A DNA stretch of 64,000 nt from Desulfovibrio sp. TomC (GCF_000801335.2 NZ_JSEH01000006.1:1-64000); one strand, 5' to 3'; positions 36,056 to 45,518 are shown, counted from the first letter of the stretch. Notes: generated by a model from the letters alone, not told the origin. Numbers and translations are program-made.

Positions 36056-36610
36056 TTAATGGCTCGCTAAAGATTTATATTTGCAAAATAAATCACAATC
36101 CACAATTTTACTCAACAAATATTTACTTTGCCCGGAACTCGGGCCCGCAGTCTCAAAAAAATACTCACTAGTGTTTTTTGTGTACATAGATTTTTTAGTG
36201 TATTTTAATTCAAAATTAAAACGCTTTAAAATAGGCCTAAACCTATCAACTTGCTTTTCTGAAACAGAAATAGACACCGGAGAGAAACCCAACAGAGACA
36301 GAGAATTCTGAACAAGTACATTCCCAAATCCGTTTCGCAAAAAGTCTTTATTAATTTTTACTGTGCATATTTTGCATTCATCAAAGCTATGTTTCAATAT
36401 TGTTACTCCAGCAACTTTCTGGCGACACATAAATATCAAAAAACTTCTCTGAGCAGAAAAAAGCCCCGGCACGACCTTACTACGGAACCACCAAGACGCT
36501 TCAGGATAATCTTGATCGATACCAGAAAGATTATTCCCGACTAAAACAGAAAAATCTTGCAACTGTTTCCCATTGCAAGTTAACGCGCTAACGAACAGCA
36601 ACCTTTCCAT
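36056..36610 (-). CDS. GNAT-family N-acetyltransferase of the AT-rich operon
   Basis: A 184 aa cytoplasmic acetyltransferase. The acetyl-CoA binding motif A is IKINKDFLRNGFGNVLVQNS in its TVKINKDFLRNGFGNVL core (~residues 80-105), following VAGVTILKHSF; the C-terminal YTKKSMYTKNTSEYFF resembles the last GNAT strands. The gene is strongly AT-rich. It starts 21 bases after the unknown membrane gene, with GAGG upstream of the ATG at 36610, and is third in the ASCH-membrane-GNAT operon. Substrate unknown; it may acetylate the other operon products or a small molecule. Confidence 0.75.
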   Translation of the reverse strand: MERLLFVSALTCNGKQLQDFSVLVGNNLSGIDQDYPEASWWFRSKVVPGLFSAQRSFLIFMCRQKVAGVTILKHSFDECKICTVKINKDFLRNGFGNVLVQNSLSLLGFSPVSISVSEKQVDRFRPILKRFNFELKYTKKSMYTKNTSEYFFETAGPSSGQSKYLLSKIVDCDLFCKYKSLASH

Positions 36611-36631
36611 ATCACGCCTCTTTTGCCTTAA

Positions 36632-37741
36632 CTAAGGATTAATTGGCGTAGACGCAAGCGATTTGTCATCGCTACTCTTTCCGCTATGGCTCTGACTCAC
36701 GCTCGGCACGGACAAAACCCCTAGTCTCTGTAAATCTGCCCCTTGAGAACGCTGAGTATCCTGCTTCACACATGACGGGAGCAGAGAGGCAAAGTAGGAC
36801 GCAAGAATCCCTAAAACCATTGTGAATATCGTTACTTGTAAAATTTTCACCCAATCTAAATGTTCGCTTTTAATTTTTGCAAACATAGAAAAATCATTCA
36901 TCCACCCAGCTTCATTTTTCGCCACCTTCCTCCACTGGTAGGCTATGACCAAGCTATCATCCCTCATCTCTTTAATATTCGGGCAATAATCAATCCACAA
37001 ATCTTTTTCCAAAATACGCGCATTTTCTTGTACATTCTTGGAGAGGATAAGTTCTTCAGTCGAATTGCACATTAAAAAAAACTGGACTGTTGAGATTTCA
37101 ACTTGGCAGCCCTCCGGAATTTCTTCAACTAGGGAGGGAGACAGTGTCCTGACCTGATTTACTCTGAAATCAAACAACTCGATGGACGATGTCCAGTTCT
37201 GCCATTTAGAACTCGCAAGCTTATCTTGATGGAAACAAGTACACACAGCTTTACCCGTCAGTCTGAATCGTACATATATTTTATCAGCATCCTTCTTACC
37301 GTTTGCATGGGCCGACGGGATTTTTATTGATATCCGTGAACCGCCAAATACATTATTCACAACAGAAACATTGTTTTCAACATCTATATTATATATGTAA
37401 AAATTACCACTGGCTTTTGTCACAAATCCAAATTTAGTACGTGGCTCTACATTGACAGCGAGGCGCTCATTAAAAACGGCCTCACAAACTTTCCAATTTC
37501 GCTTAGACAACGAGGAAAATAGGTCTACAAAATCTTCTTTTGCAAAACCGACATCCGGGACATAAAGGTTGAGTACTTGAGGTGCATGGACGTCATTATA
37601 AAGTATTCCAAAATCAATACAAGAACACTGCCCTTTGTCACCAGCCAACTTCCACACGTTAACGTGTAATTCAACTGGATTCAGCGGACACTCTTTAGTC
37701 CCCGCACTATCAAACCAAAAAGCGAAATCTAACCTATTCAT
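36632..37741 (-). CDS. Membrane-anchored protein of unknown function in the AT-rich operon
   Basis: A 369 aa protein without a recognised domain. The large N-terminal part (~1-290) is mixed beta/alpha, Cys- and Asn-rich (GILYNDVHAPQVLNLYVPDVG, VENNVSVVNNVFGG). One TM helix lies near 297-320 (KILQVTIFTMVLGILASYFA), followed by a ~50-residue Ser/Asp-rich tail. With no signal peptide, the N-terminal part is probably cytoplasmic. Its ATG overlaps the TGA of the ASCH gene (ATGA), so translation is coupled. Codon use is AT-rich. It may be the effector or anchor of the three-gene set; no catalytic motif could be assigned. Confidence 0.7.
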   Translation of the reverse strand: MNRLDFAFWFDSAGTKECPLNPVELHVNVWKLAGDKGQCSCIDFGILYNDVHAPQVLNLYVPDVGFAKEDFVDLFSSLSKRNWKVCEAVFNERLAVNVEPRTKFGFVTKASGNFYIYNIDVENNVSVVNNVFGGSRISIKIPSAHANGKKDADKIYVRFRLTGKAVCTCFHQDKLASSKWQNWTSSIELFDFRVNQVRTLSPSLVEEIPEGCQVEISTVQFFLMCNSTEELILSKNVQENARILEKDLWIDYCPNIKEMRDDSLVIAYQWRKVAKNEAGWMNDFSMFAKIKSEHLDWVKILQVTIFTMVLGILASYFASLLPSCVKQDTQRSQGADLQRLGVLSVPSVSQSHSGKSSDDKSLASTPINP

Positions 37742-38157
37742 ATATACACATACGACTGTGGTGGAGCACAATGAAATTGTTTGACATCGATCTTCCTTTG
37801 CAACAGACAGGACTCTTCTATTAATATTGCAACTGCGGAGGAACTCATTGCGAAATATTTGCTATAAGATTCAGCTGCAATACCTCGTAGCCCCTCAGTT
37901 AAATTCCACACTACCTGCGGACTTCCACAGTATCTGACGTTCGAGAAAAAATATCCGACAATTTTAGAAGTTGGGGCAGTTTGGTAAACGACAAAGTCGG
38001 TTATTTCAAGTCGCGGCTGCAACTTTCGATATTCATAGCGTTTGACCCGGGAAAAAATGGCCTCGGAATACTGAGGCCAAATTGGGATAACGCACACATC
38101 CCTTCCTTGAAAATTAACTTCCTTTTCAAGGAGTTCACGGATGTCATCCCAGCTCAT
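37738..38157 (-). CDS. ASCH (PUA-like) domain protein, first gene of the AT-rich operon
   Basis: A 139 aa protein whose core matches ASCH/PUA-like proteins: VCVIPIWPQYSEAIFSRVKRYEYRK (IKPxYxxxIFxGxKxYEFRK pattern), FVVYQTAPTSKIVGYF and the closing KQFHCAPPQSYVYI. ASCH domains bind RNA or modified nucleosides. Two starts are possible: ATG at 38157, only nine bases after a TATAAT and therefore perhaps leaderless, or GTG at 38097 with AAGGA six bases upstream, right at the domain start. ASCH proteins next to GNAT acetyltransferases recur in mobile regions, so the pairing is not chance. Confidence 0.78.
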   Translation of the reverse strand: MSWDDIRELLEKEVNFQGRDVCVIPIWPQYSEAIFSRVKRYEYRKLQPRLEITDFVVYQTAPTSKIVGYFFSNVRYCGSPQVVWNLTEGLRGIAAESYSKYFAMSSSAVAILIEESCLLQRKIDVKQFHCAPPQSYVYI

Positions 38158-38166
38158 AGAGTTTCA

Positions 38167-38195
38167 ATTATACCAGGTGATACACCCATTGTAAA
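38167..38195 (-). promoter_or_regulatory. Sigma70-type promoter of the AT-rich operon
   Basis: On the minus strand TTTACA (38195-38190) and a perfect TATAAT (38172-38167) are separated by 17 bases. The expected start of transcription is within a few bases of the ATG at 38157, so that start would be leaderless. It lies just outside the trmFO 3' end. Confidence 0.65.
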
Positions 38196-38214
38196 CTGCA
38201 TAAATAAGCTCTCC

Positions 38215-39546
38215 TCAATACCTATCCGTACATTTACAAGCCACAAACCACTCCCCCCACGCCGCCCGCGCCCGCTCCGGGTAGGCCATCTTCCGGTTCG
38301 CCTTCTTCATCCGCTCTTCAAGGGGCGGCGTCAGGCCGAAATTGACGTTGCTCGGCTGGAACTTTTTCGTCGGGGTGCGCAGGTGATTTAAGAGCGCCCC
38401 AAGCGACGTCACTTGCGGCGGCGGGGACATATCCACGCCGCGCCCAATCTTCGCCCCAAGCTGCGTGCCCAGCCACAGGCCGCAGGCCGCCGACTCCACA
38501 TAGCCTTCCACACCCGTGATCTGGCCGGCCAGGTACACGCCCGGACGCGCCACAAGTTCCAAACGCTCGTTTAACACCTTGGGCGCGTTGACAAACGTGT
38601 TGCGGTGGATGCTGCCCAGACGCGTGAATTCCGCTGCGTGCAGGGCCGGAATCAGCCGAAACACCCGCTCCTGTTCGCCATACGCCAGCTTGGTCTGGAA
38701 ACCGACCAGATTGAGCGTGCTGCGCTCTTTATTCTCCGGACGCAACTGCACCACCGCATACGGCCAGCGGTCGGTGCGCGGATCGGTCAGGCCGACCGGC
38801 TTCATGGGACCGAAGGTCAGGGTGCGCTCGCCGCGCTCGGCCATGGCCTCGATGGGCAGACAGCCCTCAAAATGGAGTTCCTTTTCAAATTCCCGACTGG
38901 GAACCTTGCGCGCGGCCAAGAGCTCGGTCAGAAATACCATGTACTCATCTTTGGTGAGCGGACAGTTGAGGTAGTCGCCCTCCCCTTCCTGCCAGCGCGA
39001 GGCCCAAAACGCCTTGTCCATGTCCACGGAATCGGTGGCCACAATGGGGGCGATGGCGTCGTAAAAATACAGGCCCTCGCCGCCGATGGTTTCAAGCAGA
39101 CTCGCCGCCATGCGCTCGGACGCCAGCGGCCCGGCCGCCACCACCACGGCCTCAAACCCGGCCAGGGCCGGATCGGCCAGGCCCATGATCTCGCGGCGAA
39201 CAAGCGTCACCAGCGGTTCAGCCTCGATGCGCGCGGTCATGGCCGCGCTAAAAAGCTCGCGATTGACGGCCAAAGCTTTGCCCGCCGGCACAGCCGTCTC
39301 CCGGGCTGCGGCTATGACCGCGCTGCCCAGTTCGGCCATCTCGACCTTCAAAAGTCCCACCGCCGTCACCGGCTCATCGGAACGCAACGAATTGGAACAC
39401 ACCAGCTCCGCCAGCCCCGGACTGACATGGGCCGGGGAATACAACGCCGGCTTGCACTCAAATATCGTCGAAGCAACGCCCGCCCGAGCCAAGGCCAAGG
39501 CACATTCACAACCCGCCAACCCGCCGCCGATAATCGCTATGGACAT
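38215..39546 (-). CDS. trmFO: Methylenetetrahydrofolate-tRNA-(uracil-5-)-methyltransferase
   Basis: A 443 aa flavoprotein that makes m5U54 in tRNA from methylene-THF and FADH2. The FAD Rossmann start is MSIAIIGGGLAGCECALALA; conserved Cys residues are in LAELVCSNSLRSD and HFEGCLPIEAMA; later LTFGPMKPVGL, QLRPENKERSTLNLVGFQTKL, RLGSIHRNTFVNAP and AGQITGVEGYVESAA fit the family throughout. ATG at 39546 has GGAG eight bases upstream; the frame runs upstream to 39705 through the A/T palindrome but is not protein-like. The last few codons (CKCTDRY) run into the AT-rich side, so the terminal residues may come from the insert. Confidence 0.96.
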   Translation of the reverse strand: MSIAIIGGGLAGCECALALARAGVASTIFECKPALYSPAHVSPGLAELVCSNSLRSDEPVTAVGLLKVEMAELGSAVIAAARETAVPAGKALAVNRELFSAAMTARIEAEPLVTLVRREIMGLADPALAGFEAVVVAAGPLASERMAASLLETIGGEGLYFYDAIAPIVATDSVDMDKAFWASRWQEGEGDYLNCPLTKDEYMVFLTELLAARKVPSREFEKELHFEGCLPIEAMAERGERTLTFGPMKPVGLTDPRTDRWPYAVVQLRPENKERSTLNLVGFQTKLAYGEQERVFRLIPALHAAEFTRLGSIHRNTFVNAPKVLNERLELVARPGVYLAGQITGVEGYVESAACGLWLGTQLGAKIGRGVDMSPPPQVTSLGALLNHLRTPTKKFQPSNVNFGLTPPLEERMKKANRKMAYPERARAAWGEWFVACKCTDRY

Positions 39547-39589
39547 TATTGTACTCCGTGGAGAGGGGAGAAAGGCAGAATGTGGGGAA

Positions 39590-39618
39590 GGAAACCTTTT
39601 TTTGGAAAAAAAGGTTCC
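39590..39618. repeat. A/T-rich palindrome upstream of trmFO
   Basis: AACCTTTTTTT at 39593-39603 and its complement at 39606-39616 enclose two G, with further pairing outward. It is 44 bases upstream of the trmFO start and next to a C-rich run (39619-39640). It could act as a transcription signal on either strand or as a member of a dispersed repeat. Confidence 0.6.
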
Positions 39619-39758
39619 TCCCCCACACCCCTCCTTCCCAAAAACTTTTAAAGGGGGGGCTATTTCAACTCGCAGTCTTATCAGGGTCTTAGACCGCGAA
39701 CACAAGAAGCTAGAATCACTTGTAGATTTTCATTTTCCCTTTACCCATTTGCAGGGGG

Positions 39759-39779
39759 CCGGGGGGATCATCCCCCCGG
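39759..39779. repeat. G/C-rich palindromic repeat, copy C (reverse orientation)
   Basis: Ten-base arms CCGGGGGGAT and ATCCCCCCGG around a central C. Read in reverse, it is followed by GGCCCCCTG, matching the right flank of copies A and B, so this copy points the other way, downstream of the minus-strand ABC gene whose stop is at 39804. Confidence 0.85.
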
Positions 39780-39803
39780 CCGCCGGAGGCATCTTTCTCT
39801 TCC

Positions 39804-42353
39804 TCAAATAACTTTTGGCGTAGACGCCTTGGGCGTCAGGTGCCGGTTCTGGCTGTTCCAGAGGTCGCGGTAGACGGAGCAGCGGCGCAACAGTTCGGCG
39901 TGGGGCGCAAAATCCACGGCCTTGCCGCCGTCGAGCACCAGGATGGCGTCGGCCCCGGCCAGCATGGACAGGCGGTGGCTGATGATGATGGTGGTGCGGC
40001 CCTGGCCGATGCGGGTCATATTGTCCTGGACAATGGCTTCGGACTCGGCGTCCAGGGCGCTGGTGGCTTCGTCCAAAATGAGGATGCGCGGGCTGGTGAG
40101 AAGCGCCCGGGCAATGGCCAAGCGTTGGCGCTGGCCGCCGGACAGGTTGGAGCCGTTTTCTTCGAGCGGCGTGTCGTAGCCGCGCGGCAGCCGGCGAATA
40201 AACTCCTCGGCCCCGGCCAGACGTGCCGCCCAGACCACCTCGTCAATGCTGGCCGTGGGCCGGGCCATGGCGATATTGTCCCGCACCGTGCCGGTGAAAA
40301 GAAAGCTCTCTTGCAGCACCACGCCGATTTGCCGGCGCACGTGGGCAATGTCCAGTTCGCGCATATCGTGGCCGTCCAGGCGCAGGCTGCCGTCGGTTGG
40401 CGGGTACAGGCCCTGGATGAGCCGGGCCAGGGTTGATTTGCCGGAACCGCTGCGCCCGGCCACGCCGATCATGGACCCGGCGGCAAACCGGGCCGTGACT
40501 CCGGACAGGGCGGCGGCCCCATCGGCGGCGGCGCCATAGCGGAAGGTCAGGCCGTCGAGCACCACTTCGCCGCTGAGCCTGGGGCGCACGCCCTCGCCGG
40601 ACCCGGCCCGTTCGGGCGGTTCGTTCATGATGGCGGCCAGCATTTTCACGGCCAGGGCTTTTTCCTGATATTCCTGCAAAAGCGACACGAACTGGACCAG
40701 CGGTTGGGTGACGCGCCCGGCCAGCATCTGGAAGGCAATCAGCGCCCCGACCGACAGGCTGCCGTCAAAGACCAGGGACACGCCGATCCAGGGGATGCAC
40801 AGGATCATGACCTTTTCCAGGAACCCCACCCCGGCCGTGGCTGCGTTGCCGAGCTTGCCCACGCCAAAGCGCATGGCCACGGCCCGGGCGGCGGCATCCT
40901 CCCAGCCCCGGCGGCGCACCGGCTCCAGCGACAGGGCCTTGACCGTCTCCATGCCCCGGATGGTCTCGACCAGATAGGACTGGCGCTCGCCCTCGGCCCG
41001 GTAAAGCGCGGCCAGCCGGGTGCGGAAAAAGGGGATGATGACGGCCAAGAGCACGCCCAGGGCCAGACTGAGGGCCAGGACCAGGAAGGTGAGCTGGACG
41101 CTGTAGAAGAAAAGCACCGGGATGAAAACGAGCAGGGCCGCGCCGTCAAGGAGCGTGAAAAAGAGCTTGCCGCTTAAAAATTCCCGAATCTTGTCGGCCT
41201 GCTGCATGTGCTGGATGAGGATGCCCACCCGGCTGTGGCCAAAAAAACGCAGCGGCAGGGAGGTGAGCCGGGAAAAGGTGCGCGAGGCCACGCGCACGTC
41301 GATGCGGGCGGCGGCATGGAGCAAGAGCACGCCGCGCAGGTAGGTGAACCCGGCCTCGAAGGCCAGGGCGGCCAGCATGCCGAAGCTTAAGACCTGCAAG
41401 GTGGCCAGCCCCTTGTGGGTGAGCACCTTGTCGATGACGATCTGGAAATAGATGGGCATGGCCAGGGCCAGGACATAGAGCATGAGCGCGGCCACGGCGG
41501 CGTCGGTAAATTCCCGGCGGTGGCGCAGGATTTCCGGCACAAACCAGCCCAGGCCAAAGGGCTGGTGCTCATCGGTCAGGCTGTAGACGCGCTTTAGGAG
41601 CATGGCCCGGCCATCCCAACGCTCAAGCAGGCTGGCCAGGGGCAGGGCGTCGCGGCTTGGTGGCAGCTTGACCGGGTCCACCACGTCCACGAGCAGGCCG
41701 TCCTGGCCGGGCTGGCACCCGGCCAGGACCAGGGCCGAGCCGTCGCGCAAAAAGGCCAGGACCGGAAACGCGCCGCCAAGCTGGCCCATATCGTCCGGGG
41801 AAAGCGTGCGCAATTCGGCCCGAAGCCCCTCGGCCAGGGCCACGGCCAGCAGTTCTTCCGGGGTCGGTTCGGCGTCGTGAAACCCATGGGCCTCGGCCAG
41901 CGATTCATGGGCCAGGGGCAGGCCGTAATGGCGGCCGATCAGGGCCAGGGCGCGCAGGGCCGGGCGGGTGAGCCTCGGTTCGGCCAACAGGACAACCCCG
42001 CCATGGCTTTTGGCAAAGCTCTCGCTGTCCACCTCAAAGGAGCCGGCCGTGCGCGACAGGGGATCGGCCACCCGCACGACGGTCCCGGCCGCGTCGCTGC
42101 GAAGGCCGAGCACCACCACGCTGTTGCCGTTTATAAGCCGGGCCAGCAGCGGAAACCGGCCAAGGGCGGCCATGGCCGGGACGTCGAGTTCGGCCAGACG
42201 GGCCGAAAGGCCGGCATCGGCCGCCATGGCCACCAGGGTCTCGGTGTCCGGTTCGGCCGCGCCCAGGCCGTAGCGATCGGCCGCAGCGGCCGGATCGAAG
42301 GAAAGTCCGTACGCGTCGGCCACGGCCTTGAGGCAGGTAAGGGCTGTTTGCAT
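39804..42353 (-). CDS. Type I secretion ABC exporter with two degenerate C39-like domains
   Basis: An 849 aa HlyB/LapB-like exporter. Residues ~1-125 and ~130-250 are two C39-like domains in tandem, each with the helix-rich start and a LVLA-type beta tail, but both lack the His in the usual position and only the first has a Cys, so they are expected to bind substrate, not to cleave it. Six TM helices follow (~300-580), then the NBD: Walker [11 protein letters not shown] (~632), signature LSGGQRQR (~736), Walker [13 protein letters not shown] (~756), H-loop IISHRLS. ATG at 42353 lacks a clear ribosome site. The HlyD partner is at 32535. Confidence 0.92.
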   Translation of the reverse strand: MQTALTCLKAVADAYGLSFDPAAAADRYGLGAAEPDTETLVAMAADAGLSARLAELDVPAMAALGRFPLLARLINGNSVVVLGLRSDAAGTVVRVADPLSRTAGSFEVDSESFAKSHGGVVLLAEPRLTRPALRALALIGRHYGLPLAHESLAEAHGFHDAEPTPEELLAVALAEGLRAELRTLSPDDMGQLGGAFPVLAFLRDGSALVLAGCQPGQDGLLVDVVDPVKLPPSRDALPLASLLERWDGRAMLLKRVYSLTDEHQPFGLGWFVPEILRHRREFTDAAVAALMLYVLALAMPIYFQIVIDKVLTHKGLATLQVLSFGMLAALAFEAGFTYLRGVLLLHAAARIDVRVASRTFSRLTSLPLRFFGHSRVGILIQHMQQADKIREFLSGKLFFTLLDGAALLVFIPVLFFYSVQLTFLVLALSLALGVLLAVIIPFFRTRLAALYRAEGERQSYLVETIRGMETVKALSLEPVRRRGWEDAAARAVAMRFGVGKLGNAATAGVGFLEKVMILCIPWIGVSLVFDGSLSVGALIAFQMLAGRVTQPLVQFVSLLQEYQEKALAVKMLAAIMNEPPERAGSGEGVRPRLSGEVVLDGLTFRYGAAADGAAALSGVTARFAAGSMIGVAGRSGSGKSTLARLIQGLYPPTDGSLRLDGHDMRELDIAHVRRQIGVVLQESFLFTGTVRDNIAMARPTASIDEVVWAARLAGAEEFIRRLPRGYDTPLEENGSNLSGGQRQRLAIARALLTSPRILILDEATSALDAESEAIVQDNMTRIGQGRTTIIISHRLSMLAGADAILVLDGGKAVDFAPHAELLRRCSVYRDLWNSQNRHLTPKASTPKVI

Positions 42354-42483
42354 GGACGACCGGCCGTGTCGGCGGCGGGGTTGGATTGCGGTCCGAGTGC
42401 GCCGGCAGACGGTGCAATCGGACCGCGCCGGGCCGAGGCGAAAATAGGGCAAATCCGCGCCCTGGGCAAGGTCGGGCGGCAGC

Positions 42484-42499
42484 CGGCTTGCCCTTTGCA
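42484..42499 (+). promoter_or_regulatory. Possible sigma54 promoter before wrbA
   Basis: CGGCTTGCCCTTTGCA has GG and GC at the sigma54 spacing with a good TTTGCA but C instead of T at the first base. It lies 56 bases before the wrbA start. A chance match in GC-rich DNA is quite possible. Confidence 0.3.
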
Positions 42500-42554
42500 G
42501 ACAGGGGGCGTAGAGAATCGGGCATCATCAACTTACTCACGGGGGCACAGGCTT

Positions 42555-43166
42555 ATGAACGTGCTGATCGTCTACTATTCGCTATACGGCCATATCGCGG
42601 CCATGGCCCAGGCTGTGGCTGAAGGCGTCAATCAGGTGCCCGGGATGGTGGCGACGCTGCGCCGCGTCCCCGAGACCCTGCCCGAGGACGTCATTGAGAA
42701 GATGGGGGCGAAGCAGGCCCAGAAGGCCCAGTCCCACGTGCCGGTCTGCACCCTGGAAGAGTTGGAGTCGGCCGAAGCCATCATTTTCGGCACGCCCACC
42801 CGGTTTGGCAACATGTGCGGCCAGATGCGCCAGTTTCTCGATTCCACCGGCCAGATATGGAATCGCGGCGGCCTCGTCGGCAAGCCCGGCGGCGTGTTTT
42901 GCTCCACGGCCACCCAGCATGGCGGCCAGGAAACCACGCTCATGTCCTCCATTCAGACCCTGCTCCACCATGGCATGGTGGTGGTGGGCCTGCCCTACGC
43001 CTTTGCCGGCCAGATGCGCGTCGATGAAATTACCGGCGGCTCCCCCTACGGCGCAACCACCATTGCCAGCGGCGACGGTTCGCGGATGCCGAGTGAAAAC
43101 GAGCTGGACGCTGCCCGTTTCCAGGGCAAACATATCGCCACGATCACCCAGAAACTGCGCAGCTGA
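42555..43166 (+). CDS. wrbA: NAD(P)H:quinone oxidoreductase, flavodoxin-like
   Basis: A 203 aa WrbA-type FMN enzyme that reduces quinones by two electrons. FMN contacts are [15 protein letters not shown] (phosphate loop), [19 protein letters not shown] and [15 protein letters not shown]; the dimethyl-isoalloxazine region [11 protein letters not shown] is also conserved. Length matches the family. ATG at 42555 is the conserved start; the frame is open upstream because of GC bias. It is divergent from the ABC exporter. A role in redox protection fits an anaerobe meeting oxygen. Confidence 0.95.
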   Translation: MNVLIVYYSLYGHIAAMAQAVAEGVNQVPGMVATLRRVPETLPEDVIEKMGAKQAQKAQSHVPVCTLEELESAEAIIFGTPTRFGNMCGQMRQFLDSTGQIWNRGGLVGKPGGVFCSTATQHGGQETTLMSSIQTLLHHGMVVVGLPYAFAGQMRVDEITGGSPYGATTIASGDGSRMPSENELDAARFQGKHIATITQKLRS

Positions 43167-43355
43167 GGCTGCCGCACCGCAAAGCTGTGCGGTTTGGATC
43201 TGACAGACGGCCCGGACTGGCGCTGCGGCAGCCGGGCCGTGTCGTGAAAAAAAGAACGAACCTGCATTCCCAACGTGCCCGGCCCTTTACACCAGCCTGG
43301 AAAAGCGTCACTGATCGGAATGCCTGCAGTACCCCAACGGCTTTCGGGAGACGAC

Positions 43356-45518
43356 GTGAGTTCCACGCTTCCCAACCTCGCCTGCCAGGGCGAAACTGCC
43401 GTGGAAAACGGCTTGGGCGGCCGGCCGCCGCGCATCCTCATCGTAGAAGACGAACGGGTGGTGGCCCTTGACCTCAAGGGCATCCTGCGGCGACTGGGCT
43501 ACACCCTGGCCGGAATCACGGCCTGCGGCGCCGAGGCCGTGGAGTTGTGCGGGACACTCGCTCCCGACCTCGTGCTCATGGACATCTTCCTTGGCGGGGC
43601 CATGGACGGCATCGAAGCCGCCTGCGTCATCCAGACCGAGTGCGATATCCCGGTCATCTACCTCACCTCCCACACCGATCAGGTCACCTTGCAACGGGCC
43701 AAACGCACCGCCCCCTATGGCTATGTGTTAAAGCCCGTGGACGAGGACTGGCTGCGCACGGCGGTGGAGGTGGCCCTTTACAAGCACCACACCGAACGGG
43801 CCTTGCGCCAAAGCGAACAGCGCTACCGCGAACTGTTCAGCGGGATGATAAACGCCTTCCTGCTGCTGGAGCAATTGCCCGGCGCGGGGGCGGCCCGGGA
43901 TTTCCGCATCCTCGACGCCAACCCGGCCTTTGAGCACGCCACGGGACTCACCTGCGCCGACATCATCGGCCACACCCTGGGCGAGGTCCTGCCCGGCATC
44001 GAATCGTTCTGGATTGACACCCTGGAGGCCATCGCCCTTTCCGGCCGGCCGACCCGGTTTGAAAATTATCTGTCCGACCTCAATATGTATTTCCTGGCCC
44101 AGGCCTACTGCCCCCAGCCCGGCCAGGTGGCCGTGGCCCTGGAAGACGTCACGGAACGCAAACGCGGCGAAGAGCGGTTGCGCTACCGCACCTTCCACGA
44201 CGCCCTGACCGGCCTGCCCAACCGGGCCTTGTGCCTGGACCGCATCACCCGGGCCATCGAACGGGCCAAACGCCGCTCCAACTACATCTACGCCCTGCTC
44301 TTTCTCGATCTCGACCGCTTCAAGCTGGTCAACGACAGCCTGGGGCATCTGGCCGGGGACGACCTGCTGCGCCGGGTGGCCGACCGGCTGCGCCGGGAAG
44401 TGCGCCAGCTCGACACCGTGGCCCGGGTGGGCGGCGACGAGTTTGTGGTGCTTCTGGAAGAAATCGCCTCGCCGGCCGACGCGCTGCGCATCGTCAAGGC
44501 GATTCGTGAGCGTTTGCGCCTGCCGTTTACCGTGGAGGGCCGCCAGATTTACGTCACGGCCAGCCTGGGCGTGGTGCTTGGCCCGGCCGATTACGACCGG
44601 CCCGAGGAGCTGCTGCAAAACGCGGCCATTGCCATGGGCAGCGCCCGGGCGGCCGGCTGCGGCCGGGTGCGCGTGTTTGACTGGTCCATGCGCGAGCGGG
44701 CCGAGCGGGTCATGGACCTGGAAACCAACCTGCGCCTGGGGCTTGAGCGCGATGAATTTGTGCTGCATTACCAGCCGATCTTCGATCTGGCGACCCGTGC
44801 GCCGCGCGGCGTCGAGGCGCTGGTGCGCTGGCGTCGGCCGGATGGGGAACTGATTTCCCCGGCCGAATTTATCCCGGCAGCCGAGCAAAGCGGCCTGATC
44901 ATTCCCCTGGGCGGGCTGGTCCTTGAAGAAGCCTGCCGGGCGCTGGCCCGCTGGCGCGCCGCCGTCGTCGGCGACCGGCCTTTTTTCATGGCCGTCAACC
45001 TGTCGGCCCGGCAGTTCACCCAGCCGGATCTGGTCAAACAGGTGGTCACGACCCTTCGCCGGGAGCGCATGGCCGCCGGCGACCTCAAACTCGAAATTAC
45101 GGAAAGCGTGCTCATGGAGCATCCCGAGTCGGCCATGCTCAAGCTGCGGGGGCTGCGGGAACTTGGCGTCGGCATCGGCATCGACGACTTCGGCACCGGC
45201 TATTCCTCCCTGGCCTATCTCCAGAGTTTCCCCATCGACACGCTCAAGGTGGACCGCAGTTTTGTCTCGGGCATGGAGGAGCAGGGCAACCGGGTCATTG
45301 TGCGTTCGGTGGTCAGTCTGGCCCACAACCTGGGCTACGACGTGGTGGCCGAGGGCATCGAAACCACGGCCCAGCTCGACGATCTGGCCGCCCTGGGCTG
45401 CGACCTGGGCCAGGGATTTCTCTACGCCCGGCCCCTGGCCGAGACCGCCGTCCTGGAGTTCCTGGAGCGGCATTTCGCCCCCGACTCCCCGGACCAGACC
45501 GGCCCGGCCTGCGACTGA
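43356..45518 (+). CDS. REC-PAS-GGDEF-EAL c-di-GMP signalling protein
   Basis: A 720 aa cytoplasmic protein. Receiver (~35-150) with ILIVEDERVVALDLKG and the phospho-acceptor in LVLMDIFLGG plus Lys in YVLKPVDEDW, PAS (~165-280), GGDEF (~290-450) with intact VGGDEFVVLLEE, and EAL (~455-710) with VEALVRWRRP, LKLEITESVLM and DDFGTGYSSL. All catalytic residues of both enzyme domains look present. GTG at 43356 is chosen because GGGAG lies five bases upstream. It is similar in order to the protein at 24096, but with one PAS, so the two may be paralogues. No kinase is adjacent. Confidence 0.93.
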   Translation: MSSTLPNLACQGETAVENGLGGRPPRILIVEDERVVALDLKGILRRLGYTLAGITACGAEAVELCGTLAPDLVLMDIFLGGAMDGIEAACVIQTECDIPVIYLTSHTDQVTLQRAKRTAPYGYVLKPVDEDWLRTAVEVALYKHHTERALRQSEQRYRELFSGMINAFLLLEQLPGAGAARDFRILDANPAFEHATGLTCADIIGHTLGEVLPGIESFWIDTLEAIALSGRPTRFENYLSDLNMYFLAQAYCPQPGQVAVALEDVTERKRGEERLRYRTFHDALTGLPNRALCLDRITRAIERAKRRSNYIYALLFLDLDRFKLVNDSLGHLAGDDLLRRVADRLRREVRQLDTVARVGGDEFVVLLEEIASPADALRIVKAIRERLRLPFTVEGRQIYVTASLGVVLGPADYDRPEELLQNAAIAMGSARAAGCGRVRVFDWSMRERAERVMDLETNLRLGLERDEFVLHYQPIFDLATRAPRGVEALVRWRRPDGELISPAEFIPAAEQSGLIIPLGGLVLEEACRALARWRAAVVGDRPFFMAVNLSARQFTQPDLVKQVVTTLRRERMAAGDLKLEITESVLMEHPESAMLKLRGLRELGVGIGIDDFGTGYSSLAYLQSFPIDTLKVDRSFVSGMEEQGNRVIVRSVVSLAHNLGYDVVAEGIETTAQLDDLAALGCDLGQGFLYARPLAETAVLEFLERHFAPDSPDQTGPACD

